Origin: JAJPJX01 sp964568355
GTDB lineage: Bacteria; Acidobacteriota; Terriglobia; Bryobacterales; Bryobacteraceae
Direction of reading: 5' to 3'
Length of the DNA stretch: 6,220 nt
NCBI GenBank assembly: GCA_964568355.1
Contig: CAZMRK010000658.1
Span: forward strand, 1-6,220
Shown: piece by piece, positions 1 to 5,959 of the stretch
Layout: every line of letters starts with the position of its first letter
Numbering within the stretch: position 1 is the stretch's first letter
Program-made: the position numbers and the translations under genes
Notes under the pieces: model-generated
Told to the model about the DNA's origin: nothing
The model's input: only the letters and a program-made list of their open reading frames with translations
Database searches by the model: none

Positions 1-287
1 CAGACCCGGGCAGTCGGCTGAGTGGGGGCAGATCAGGCCGTGCGCCCCTCGCCTCGGTTGACGAGCTTAACTCCGGCGCCAATGACTTTGTCGATGCAGA
101 ACAATACCGCACCTAAAAGGCCCCTTAGTCGCCTATCAATATATATATTGGAAAGACGCTATCACAGTCCCCGGAAACTGTCAAAGGAAGAATGGGCCTG
201 TTAGCCGGAATGACGAGCTCTATTGGACTAAGCCAGGCCGCGGCCAGGGCAATCCGCTGCTCATTTTTTGGGGGAGGGATGGGGACG
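1..287. other. Intergenic or unassigned left edge, no convincing gene
   Basis: I see no convincing gene here. A plus-strand frame is open from the window edge to a TAA at 114-116 and would give a tail of about 37 residues ending in DFVDAEQYRT. Its third codon positions are fairly GC-rich, so it could be the last part of a gene that starts outside the window, but I recognise no family and the piece is too short to call. The 60-codon open frame starting with GTG at 22 looks random: it is rich in Arg, Ser and Pro, has no ribosome binding site and has no recognisable motif. The stretch around 134-152 is much more AT-rich than its surroundings. Confidence 0.4.
137..150. repeat. AT-rich perfect palindrome
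   Basis: CAATATATATATTG is a perfect 14-bp palindrome in an otherwise GC-rich region. It could be a protein-binding site or part of a promoter, since it contains TATAT on both strands. No flanking gene start makes the choice clear. It may also simply be a low-complexity AT tract. Confidence 0.35.
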
Positions 288-318
288 AAAAAGGGGGAGA
301 GCGAACTGCCTCTCCCCC
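288..318 (-). terminator. Rho-independent terminator of the TonB-dependent receptor gene
   Basis: Read on the minus strand, a perfect 9-bp stem (arms 310-318 and 293-301, GGGGGAGAG against CTCTCCCCC) closes an 8-nt loop and is followed at once by five T residues (the A run at 288-292 on the plus strand). It lies about 84 nt past the stop codon of the minus-strand receptor gene. Stem, loop, U-tract and orientation all fit an intrinsic terminator for that transcript. Confidence 0.85.
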
Positions 319-401
319 CGATTGACCACGGTTGCGGTTGACCGTCGGAACGGAACCGCGCGCGCCAGCGAGCGGCAACAAAAAGCTAAAAGCCGACCGC
401 T

Positions 402-3400
402 CTAAAAATGCAGCCGTACCGTGTACTGCATCTCGCGGCCGTAGTTGGCCTGGTTCGTCGTTTTGCCGAAGTTTGAACTGGTCACGCTGGTGTCCGGCTG
501 GTTGGGCATGAAGGCGTTCGGCGTGTTGTACGCCTCAATGCGGAACTCCAGGCGGAACCGCTCGGTGATATTGAAGTTCTTCGAGAGTGTGCTGTCCAGG
601 TTCCAGTATCCCGGACCGTTAATCCCCGAATACTGATAGGGGTTGGTACGGGGTGTATACGGGGTGGCGATCGAAAATACCGCCGGGTTGAAATAGTAAC
701 CCGCCGGCGCACCGCTACCCGGGTCGCCGCTCACGTTCAACTGCCCAAAGCGGATAAACGGCCCCGAGTTCCACATTAGAATGTGGCTGGTGGTCCAGCC
801 GCCCACAATCGCGTTCAGGATCGGATGCATATTGGTGCCGAACATCCGGCCGCGGCCGAACGGAAGCTCCCAGGTGCCGGCCACGTTGACCCGGTGCCGC
901 GCATTGGCGCTGTCCAGCATGGTCAGCTTGTCGGCATACTGATCGATCGCATTGAAGTAGTTGCTGCTGGCTTCGTGGTTGTAGTTGTAAGCCACCATCA
1001 CGCTGAAGCCGTGGGCAAAGGGCCGCTCTTCCTTGATCTGGAAGGAGTAGTAGCGGTTCTGGATGCCCGACCGGTAGTCCAGGCGCAGCGGGCCGTACTG
1101 CGGATAAGGCGTCAGCAGCTTGGAGATGGCGACCGTCTGCTGGTTGCGCAGCGCTCCCGGGAAGGTCTGGGTCGTGCCGTACTGGTAGAACGGATTGGCC
1201 ACCGTCTGGTCGAGCTGGCTCTTGTAGGTGTAGGTCAGGTTCGGATCTATCTGGTTGAGTTGCAGAGCGGTGCCCGCGGCGCTGTTTCCCGAGCCGCTCC
1301 CCCAGATCGTCGGATCCGGTTCGTTGTAGCCGTAGTTCATGAAGAACGTCGTATCCGAGCGGAAGCCCAGAGGCAGCGTGCGCTGATAGGTGACGTTGAT
1401 ACGCTCGTTCATACCGGTCTTCAGATCCTGGTTGAACCAGTCGGTAGTACCGGTATTGCCCAGGTTGGTGTAGCGTCCGTAGCCCTTGCCGACCGGCAGG
1501 AGCAGCGGATTGCTCGACGAGGGGAACGGATTGCTCCACTGCGTCTGCGGAACGCCTTGCAGCAGCGGCAGCGTATAGGTGGAGGCGCTGTAGCCCCATT
1601 CCGGCAGGTTATATGCCGCGCCGATCGATGCCGGCATGGGAACCGCATAGCGCGCGTAGCCGATGCGCAGAGCCGATTGATCGCTGAGGCGGATCGCCAC
1701 GCCCAGGCGCGGCATCAGGTTCAGCTTCGGCGCGTTGTAGAGCGACCGGCTGCCCTGGCCCGCATAGACCCAAGCACCGTTGTATTGGTAGTTCACGTTG
1801 GCGATCGAGGTGACCTCGCTCGGCATCACGATCGGGTTCGACTGCATCTCCGGGATCGGGTTGTTCAGATCCAGATAGCGGGAAATCCGGTCCTCTACTT
1901 CCTGCGGCGCAGTGGTGAACTCGTAACGGAGTCCCAGGTTGATGGTGATCCGGCGGTTCAGCTTGAAGTCGTCCTGGAAGAAGGCGCCCCACTCGTTCTG
2001 GTGGACATAGGTCCAGTCCTGCACGCCGGCCCAGGAGGTGCTGAGCGGATAGCCCAGCAGCATGGAGGCGTAGCCGTCGCCGCTCAGTTTGGTGTTCGGG
2101 CTGATGAACGTATCAGCCGTCAGGGTCGGGTCGAAATAGAAGGTGCCCGAGTTGGGCGCCATGCTGTTGTCGTAGGAGTGGCGCAGATTGAAGCCGAACT
2201 TCATATAGTGCCGGCCCTTGTCCTTGCTCAGCGCCGCTGCGTAGCTATACTTGCGGGGGCGCAGGTACCAGCCGCTGGCATGGCCGAAGCTGGAACTGCC
2301 GCCCGAATTGCTCACGCTATAGGACGGGTAGTAGACCGAGTCCAGATTCTGCAGGTAAGGCGTGAACCAGGAGTTGCTGGGCCAGAACTTCGACCATCCT
2401 TCCTCCCCGACCTTGGCCCACTGGGAGTCGTAGTCGTCTTCCACATAAGAGGTTCCGAAGCTGAGATGCAGAACCGTGGTGGGATTGATGGTCCAGACCG
2501 CGTCGGCGCCGGCGTTCAACGCATCCATCAGGCCGCCGTTGTCGGAAGGCACGGCCGCCGAGTTGGCGTAGTTGGGATTGTCCAGGCGCGTGCGGAAGAC
2601 GCTATAGCGGGTGAAAACCTTCCACTGATCGTTGATGTTCCAGTCGGTGCGCTCGTTCAGGTTCTTGTACTGGAGCCACCAGGGATAGGTGTTCTTGTAG
2701 TTGTTGACGTGAGTAATGTTGTCACCCGACCCATTGGGCTCCCAGATGTCCTTCATGAACAGGGCCGCGGTGGGATCGATGCGGCTTTGCGGAATCACAT
2801 TCCCCGCGAACGGCATACGGGTCGAGGTATTGGTGGCCGCATTGAACACCGTGGTCATTGGGTCGTAGATGGTCCGCAGGCCGCCATTGACGTTCAGCGA
2901 CTGCGAGAAGTCGCCCGTGCGCTCCAAATCGGTCGGCAGGGTCCGGATCGTGCTGCTGGGCTGCGTGTTCTTCCACTGCTCATAGGCGAAGAAGAAGAAC
3001 AGCTTGTTCTTCTTGATCGGTCCGCCGATAGTGCCGCCGCCGATGTGATTGCGGACGGTATTGGGCGAGTGGGTGACCGAGTTGCTGACCGCGTCGAGCG
3101 CGGGATTGCGGCCGAAGTAGTAGCCGGTACCGTGGAACTGGTTCGTGCCGGACTTGGTGGAGACGTTCATTACGCCGCCGGCGCTGAAGCCGGCCTCGGC
3201 GTCCACGCTGTTTTGCGTGATCGCGACTTCCTGCACCGAATCCATGGAAGGCGAGTAAGAGCCGCGCGAGAGCACGCCCATCGGAATGCCGTCCAGTAGC
3301 ATGTCATTTTTGCCGCCGGTGCTGCCGCCCACATCGACGCCGTTGGAAGACTGCATGTAGAACGGATTGCGGTGCGACACATCCCAGTACTGGTTCACCA

Positions 3401-3899
3401 CCGCCGGATTCAGCAGCACCAGCGTGTATGGGTTGCGGGCCACGACCGGAAGCTCCGCGAGCATCTTGCCCACGACCGTCTGCGACATCGTGGTGGTGTT
3501 GAATTCCACTTCCATGGCCGATTCGGAAACATTTACTGCCTGGTTGACCTGGCCGACTGCCAGAGCGGCGTTTACGGTGACATCGCCACGAGTTAAGACA
3601 GAGATATTGTCCTGGATGAAGGAGGCGAACCCTGCGGCCTCCACGGTCAACTTGTAGGTTCCCGGCGCCACGAAGTCAAACAGATACTGCCCGTTTTCCG
3701 CAGTGACTTTGGAAGACTCGATGCCCGTCTGCGTATTCAGCAGCGTAACCTTGGCGCCTACCACGGCCGCCTGGGTGGAATCGGTTACGATTCCCTGCAC
3801 GCGAGCTCGATAATCCTGCGCATGGATCGGCAGGATCGCCGCGATCAGAGCAAGCAATCCTAGCCTGATCGCGAAAGCGAAGTCCCTCGCTGACAACAT
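402..3899 (-). CDS. TonB-dependent outer-membrane receptor with N-terminal carboxypeptidase-regulatory-like domain (Oar-like)
   Basis: Predicted outer-membrane protein of 1165 residues. Residues 1-27 are a signal peptide with a hydrophobic core (LGLLALIAAIL) and a likely cleavage after IHA. Residues about 31-115 form a CarboxypepD_reg/CnaB-like beta-sandwich (VQGIVTDSTQAAVVGAKV, then GQYLFDFVAPGTYKLTVEAAGF). Residues about 137-250 are the TonB plug, with the family hallmarks LLDGIP near 201 and SVQEVAITQNSVDAEAG followed by GGVMNVSTKSGTNQFHG. The rest is a large beta-barrel rich in aromatic and Asn residues that ends in the C-terminal Phe (YTVRLHF) used for outer-membrane assembly. Length and order match the Oar-like receptors abundant in Acidobacteriota, which are presumed to import large or complexed substrates by TonB/ExbBD energy. 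The substrate cannot be read from sequence, and no SusD-like partner is adjacent. The ATG start is supported by the signal peptide and by AGAGGA upstream, although its 13-nt spacing is long. Confidence 0.94.
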   Translation of the reverse strand: MLSARDFAFAIRLGLLALIAAILPIHAQDYRARVQGIVTDSTQAAVVGAKVTLLNTQTGIESSKVTAENGQYLFDFVAPGTYKLTVEAAGFASFIQDNISVLTRGDVTVNAALAVGQVNQAVNVSESAMEVEFNTTTMSQTVVGKMLAELPVVARNPYTLVLLNPAVVNQYWDVSHRNPFYMQSSNGVDVGGSTGGKNDMLLDGIPMGVLSRGSYSPSMDSVQEVAITQNSVDAEAGFSAGGVMNVSTKSGTNQFHGTGYYFGRNPALDAVSNSVTHSPNTVRNHIGGGTIGGPIKKNKLFFFFAYEQWKNTQPSSTIRTLPTDLERTGDFSQSLNVNGGLRTIYDPMTTVFNAATNTSTRMPFAGNVIPQSRIDPTAALFMKDIWEPNGSGDNITHVNNYKNTYPWWLQYKNLNERTDWNINDQWKVFTRYSVFRTRLDNPNYANSAAVPSDNGGLMDALNAGADAVWTINPTTVLHLSFGTSYVEDDYDSQWAKVGEEGWSKFWPSNSWFTPYLQNLDSVYYPSYSVSNSGGSSSFGHASGWYLRPRKYSYAAALSKDKGRHYMKFGFNLRHSYDNSMAPNSGTFYFDPTLTADTFISPNTKLSGDGYASMLLGYPLSTSWAGVQDWTYVHQNEWGAFFQDDFKLNRRITINLGLRYEFTTAPQEVEDRISRYLDLNNPIPEMQSNPIVMPSEVTSIANVNYQYNGAWVYAGQGSRSLYNAPKLNLMPRLGVAIRLSDQSALRIGYARYAVPMPASIGAAYNLPEWGYSASTYTLPLLQGVPQTQWSNPFPSSSNPLLLPVGKGYGRYTNLGNTGTTDWFNQDLKTGMNERINVTYQRTLPLGFRSDTTFFMNYGYNEPDPTIWGSGSGNSAAGTALQLNQIDPNLTYTYKSQLDQTVANPFYQYGTTQTFPGALRNQQTVAISKLLTPYPQYGPLRLDYRSGIQNRYYSFQIKEERPFAHGFSVMVAYNYNHEASSNYFNAIDQYADKLTMLDSANARHRVNVAGTWELPFGRGRMFGTNMHPILNAIVGGWTTSHILMWNSGPFIRFGQLNVSGDPGSGAPAGYYFNPAVFSIATPYTPRTNPYQYSGINGPGYWNLDSTLSKNFNITERFRLEFRIEAYNTPNAFMPNQPDTSVTSSNFGKTTNQANYGREMQYTVRLHF

Positions 3900-3912
3900 A
3901 GTATGTGGTTGT

Positions 3913-3918
3913 TCCTCT
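3913..3918 (-). promoter_or_regulatory. Ribosome binding site of the TonB-dependent receptor gene
   Basis: On the minus strand AGAGGA stands 13 nt before the ATG at 3899. The match to the anti-Shine-Dalgarno sequence is good but the spacing is longer than the usual 5-10 nt. The signal peptide begins right at this ATG, so the start itself is probably correct. Confidence 0.5.
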
Positions 3919-3935
3919 TTTCTACTGATCTACTG

Positions 3936-3958
3936 ACTGCCCCCCCTGAGTGGGCAGT
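3936..3958 (-). promoter_or_regulatory. Hairpin in the receptor gene's 5' leader
   Basis: A perfect 7-bp inverted repeat (ACTGCCC at 3936-3942, GGGCAGT at 3952-3958) with a 9-nt loop lies 37-59 nt upstream of the receptor start. It has no U-tract on the minus strand, so it is not a simple terminator. It may be a leader stem-loop or a dyad operator. The role is inferred from position only. Confidence 0.35.
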
Positions 3959-4159
3959 ATTCCGGCGGGAGAAGACAGCCGGGCGCCCCTCGCCCCCAAT
4001 GAACGAGGTCAGCACCGACACGAATTCTTACATTCCTCTACGGAGAAGAACCGACTGAAACCTGTAGCCCCTGGGCTATTTGTTCAAACTTGTTAAAAAG
4101 TTATCACAGTGGAATCCGGAGTGTCAAAGCCGCAAGCCGATTTTCGCAGGCGATTTGCG

Positions 4160-4168
4160 TGATATGAT
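4160..4168 (+). promoter_or_regulatory. Candidate extended -10 promoter of the cupin gene
   Basis: TGATATGAT fits the extended -10 form TGnTATAAT with one mismatch. It lies 37 nt before the cupin ATG, which would give a short leader. The corresponding -35 region (around 4140-4146) is poor, which is tolerated in extended -10 promoters. A second, weaker candidate is TTGTTC (4080-4085) with TATCAC (4102-4107) at a 16-nt spacing. Confidence 0.4.
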
Positions 4169-4183
4169 TCACATGCCTGACGC

Positions 4184-4198
4184 AGCGGCGCTGCCGCT
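4184..4198 (+). promoter_or_regulatory. GC-rich hairpin just upstream of the cupin start
   Basis: AGCGGC and GCCGCT (4184-4189 and 4193-4198) form a perfect 6-bp stem with a 3-nt loop ending 6 nt before the cupin ATG, where a ribosome binding site would be expected. It may reduce translation initiation or be a chance GC-rich dyad. Confidence 0.25.
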
Positions 4199-4204
4199 CC
4201 TTCT

Positions 4205-4624
4205 ATGAAACGAATTCTCTCTGTTTTTCTTGGACTGATGTGGCTGCCCGCCTTCGCGGCCGATCCCGCGGGATTCGTCGTGTGGCCCAAGGGCGTGGCT
4301 CCCGGCGGCAAGGCCGCTCAATTCGGCAATCATTCGCTCTCGGTCTCGCACCGCGAGCAGAGCGGCCATCCGGAACTGCATGAGAAGCAGACCGACATCT
4401 TCGTGATCCAGAGCGGCGAGGCCACGCTGCTGGTGGGCGGCGAAATCGCCGGCGGAAAGAGCAGCGGCCCCGGAGAGATTCGCGGCGGGACCATCCATGG
4501 AGGCGTGCGCAAGAGCGTCGCCGCCGGAGACGTGGTCCACATTCCCGCCAAAACACCGCATCAGTTCTTCCTGGCACCCGGCAAGCAGGTCACGTATTTT
4601 GTGGTGAAGGTGGATACGCCGTAG
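4205..4624 (+). CDS. Small exported cupin-domain protein
   Basis: Protein of 139 residues. Residues 1-18 or 1-19 are a signal peptide (two basic residues, hydrophobic core, cleavage near AFA-AD), so the mature protein of about 120 residues should be periplasmic or secreted. A single cupin barrel follows. Motif 1 is degenerate, with H55, H59, D64 and G71 (HPELHEKQTDIFVIQSG). Motif 2 is GDVVHIPAKTPHQFF (G108, P114, H119). These histidines suggest a metal site, but the usual HxH of motif 1 is replaced by HxxxH, so metal binding is an inference. Between the motifs there is a longer glycine-rich loop (about residues 78-100) than in minimal cupins. No catalytic activity can be assigned: small cupins range from enzymes to sugar or ligand binders. 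No Shine-Dalgarno sequence precedes the ATG, but the signal peptide supports that start. The gene is divergent from the TonB-dependent receptor. Confidence 0.88.
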   Translation: MKRILSVFLGLMWLPAFAADPAGFVVWPKGVAPGGKAAQFGNHSLSVSHREQSGHPELHEKQTDIFVIQSGEATLLVGGEIAGGKSSGPGEIRGGTIHGGVRKSVAAGDVVHIPAKTPHQFFLAPGKQVTYFVVKVDTP

Positions 4625-4640
4625 GAAGAAGTCCTGTGGG

Positions 4641-4695
4641 GCGGACGCCCCGTCCGCGCCGGACCGGCTAAGTCTGGGCCGACGAGGCCTCGGCC
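4641..4695. repeat. Pair of GC-rich inverted repeats after the cupin gene
   Basis: Two dyads lie in tandem. The first is GCGGACG-CCC-CGTCCGC (4641-4657), a perfect 7-bp stem with a 3-nt loop. The second spans 4677-4695, with outer arms GGCCGA and TCGGCC around the palindrome CGAGGCCTCG. They begin 17 nt past the cupin stop. There is no U-tract, so they are not a canonical terminator, though they could stall or protect the 3' end of the cupin mRNA. Their look resembles dispersed REP-like intergenic elements of GC-rich genomes. Copy number elsewhere cannot be judged from this window. Confidence 0.45.
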
Positions 4696-4761
4696 GCGTT
4701 CCTTCCGACGTGCCGATGCTGATGGACCGGATGCTCCGATTTCCTGGTCTCGGCACCAGTC

Positions 4762-4783
4762 GGCCTCTTGAATATTCGAGGCC
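4762..4783. promoter_or_regulatory. Dyad upstream of the toxin-antitoxin operon, possible operator
   Basis: GGCCTC (4762-4767) and GAGGCC (4778-4783) form a perfect 6-bp inverted repeat around a 10-nt core, and the core contains the palindrome GAATATTC (4770-4777). It sits at the head of an AT-rich stretch that includes TAAAAAT (4799-4805), a plausible -10 region for the downstream operon. A regulator binding here could control the pair, but the antitoxin itself shows no DNA-binding domain. An AAAAAA run follows the dyad on the plus strand, so it is not a terminator in either direction. Confidence 0.3.
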
Positions 4784-4841
4784 AAAAAAGAGCGAGAATA
4801 AAAATGAGGTCGTCTTTGTTGTCGATTTGGCGGCTGCTTAC

Positions 4842-4845
4842 GGAG
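4842..4845 (+). promoter_or_regulatory. GGAG ribosome binding site for an alternative TTG start of the antitoxin gene
   Basis: GGAG stands 7 nt before a TTG at 4853 that is in frame with the antitoxin. Use of it would add 19 hydrophilic residues before the ATG at 4910, which has only a weaker AGAAG (4896-4900) 9 nt upstream. The two signals conflict: the better Shine-Dalgarno sequence goes with the rarer start codon. Confidence 0.35.
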
Positions 4846-4909
4846 CAATTGCTTGCCAGAGCAAATAGATCGTCGTACAGGCGTTCAGAGCGATCAGAAG
4901 TCTTTCATC

Positions 4910-5398
4910 ATGGCCGTAGGCGAGCCTTGGCTAAGCGAGCACATTGAGATGGTGCAAAAGGCGGCCGAGTTGAAATTCGTGAGTCGCACAGTCTTCTGGA
5001 CTGTCACAGTTTTTTCTATTGCCTTAGCCGCATCGGCCGTGGCTCTGCTTACCGGTGAACAGCGAGAATATTCCGCCGTCCTTTTCTCATCTGTTGTGAG
5101 CGCGGTTTCAGCCTTTTTGGGGGCGGGTCTGGCCTACCAATCCGCGCGTAGTGTCAAGCGCGTCGAGAAATCTCTCGTATCCGAAGCGTCAGACCGTCTG
5201 CGCGCCCATGAACTAGAGTCCGTGATATTCGTACGGGTGCTGGAGGTGTTCGGAGACAGTGGGCGCGCCATAGAGTGGATGCGAGAGAACAATCCTGCGC
5301 TCAACAATGCGCCCCCAATCCGCGTTATTCAGACAGAAGAAGGCCGACGTGAAGTCTTGAATATCCTAGGCCGTATTCACCACGGCGTCATCAGTTGA
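4910..5398 (+). CDS. Membrane-anchored antitoxin: two-TM N-terminus plus ParS/MbcA/Xre-type toxin-binding domain (DUF2384)
   Basis: Protein of 162 residues from the ATG, or 181 from a TTG at 4853. Residues 1-24 are amphipathic with basic residues (K17, K22, R26 just before the membrane). Residues about 27-48 and 54-76 are two hydrophobic transmembrane helices joined by a very short acidic loop (GEQRE). A basic stretch follows (R80, K83, R84, K87), so by the positive-inside rule both ends are cytoplasmic. Residues about 78-104 look like a charged helical linker. Residues about 105-162 match the C-terminal antitoxin domain of the ParS/MbcA/Xre family: VFGDSGRAIEWMRENNPALN, then the conserved run TEEGRREVLNILGRIHHGVIS. 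In characterised members that domain binds and blocks the RES toxin. Its stop overlaps the toxin's ATG. The usual N-terminal Xre helix-turn-helix is absent, so direct autorepression is not expected. The membrane location and antitoxin role are inferred from sequence and neighbourhood. Confidence 0.88.
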   Translation: MAVGEPWLSEHIEMVQKAAELKFVSRTVFWTVTVFSIALAASAVALLTGEQREYSAVLFSSVVSAVSAFLGAGLAYQSARSVKRVEKSLVSEASDRLRAHELESVIFVRVLEVFGDSGRAIEWMRENNPALNNAPPIRVIQTEEGRREVLNILGRIHHGVIS

Positions 5399-5844
5399 TG
5401 CGTGTCTACCGCGTCTGCAGCGCCAAATATGCGGATCTGAACGGCGAGGGGGCTCGTCTCTATGGCGGTCGCTGGAACAGCCCCGGGACGGCAATCGTTT
5501 TTACGGCCAGTTCCTTAGCTCTCGCGATTCTGGAGACACGAGTACATCTGCAACGGATGCCAATAGACTACGTTCGGCTAACCATCGAGATTCCTGACAC
5601 GCTTATCCCTCCCAATGAGGTACCAACCGGAGACCTTGATCCAGAATGGCGCACCGATACGGCGCTGACCCGACGTGTAGGGGACGTCCACTTCCTCAAA
5701 ACCCCGCTCATTCCCTTGAAAGTGCCTTCCGTCGTCGTCGATACGGAATGGAACCTGTTGTTTTCGAATGACTATACCCGCGCCCACGCGTCGATCACGG
5801 ACAAACAGCCGCTCACGATGGATCCTCGACTTTGGAGCGTTTGA
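5398..5844 (+). CDS. RES-domain toxin (MbcT/ParT/Res family, NAD+-targeting)
   Basis: Protein of 148 residues, the usual size for a single-domain RES toxin. It opens with MRVYRVC. The conserved polar residues that name the family can be placed: arginine in the GARLYGGRWNSPG block (R20 and R25, with Y22), glutamate E47 in SLALAILETRVH, and serine S111 in KVPSVVV. The family C-terminal motif DPRLWSV is also intact. Characterised relatives degrade NAD+ (MbcT by phosphorolysis, Res of Pseudomonas) or use it to ADP-ribosylate Prs (ParT). Which reaction applies here cannot be told. The A of the antitoxin stop TGA is the first base of this ATG (TGATG). There is no Shine-Dalgarno sequence, so translation is probably coupled to the antitoxin. 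A TTG one codon earlier (5395) is a less likely start. No disruption is visible, so the toxin appears intact and would need its antitoxin. Confidence 0.94.
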   Translation: MRVYRVCSAKYADLNGEGARLYGGRWNSPGTAIVFTASSLALAILETRVHLQRMPIDYVRLTIEIPDTLIPPNEVPTGDLDPEWRTDTALTRRVGDVHFLKTPLIPLKVPSVVVDTEWNLLFSNDYTRAHASITDKQPLTMDPRLWSV

Positions 5845-5959
5845 GATTCACGTGTCAGTGCGGTAAGGCCGCAGGTTCCGGCGGCCCAGGATAGCCAGAA
5901 GCGGATGCCGAGAGAGTATATGCTCTGCTATCAATGAAGACAACCGGATCTGATTTTAC
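5845..5959. other. Convergent intergenic region after the toxin gene
   Basis: These 115 bp separate the convergent toxin and oxidoreductase genes. A 5-bp stem with a 5-nt loop (TGCGG-TAAGG-CCGCA, 5859-5873) begins 15 nt past the toxin stop. It lacks a U-tract and is at best a weak transcription end signal. I see no clear terminator for the minus-strand gene. Confidence 0.35.

Larger units (their letters stand above)
3900..4204. other. Divergent intergenic region between receptor and cupin genes
   Basis: These 305 bp separate two divergently transcribed genes and should hold both promoters. Besides the leader hairpin (3936-3958) there is a 5-bp stem with a tetraloop (TAGCC-CCTG-GGCTA, 4065-4078), an AT-rich stretch at 4079-4107, and a CGCAA/TTGCG dyad (4131-4135 and 4155-4159). 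No clear sigma70 promoter for the minus-strand gene could be picked out by eye. A regulator binding site shared by both genes is possible but not shown. Confidence 0.5.

Noticed and set aside
22..204. 60-codon plus-strand open frame at the left edge
   Set aside because: It has a GTG start directly after a stop, no ribosome binding site, no motif, and codon use that does not resemble the neighbouring genes.
715..1599. 294-codon open frame on the minus strand inside the receptor gene
   Set aside because: It is in another frame of the same strand as the receptor, is rich in R, Q, A and P, and has no recognisable domain. It is a shadow of the barrel-coding region.
783..3299. 838-codon open frame on the plus strand opposite the TonB-dependent receptor
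   Set aside because: It lies fully antisense to a well-supported receptor gene. Its product is a low-complexity mix of R, V, A, G, H and I with no domain, signal or motif. Long antisense frames are a known by-product of GC-biased third codon positions.
4169..4756. Minus-strand open frames of 195 and 124 codons over the cupin gene
   Set aside because: They are antisense to the cupin gene, whose signal peptide and cupin motifs are clear. The antisense products are Arg/Ala/Ser-rich without motifs.
4762..4790. GGCCTC/GAGGCC dyad followed by six A residues, considered as a terminator
   Set aside because: On the plus strand the dyad is followed by A instead of T, and on the minus strand the T-run comes before the stem. 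Neither orientation gives a stem followed by a U-tract.
4804..4947. Short plus-strand frame starting ATGAGG before the antitoxin, considered as a leader peptide
   Set aside because: It runs out of frame into the antitoxin gene, has no ribosome binding site, and its product is an unremarkable Arg/Ser/Leu-rich peptide.
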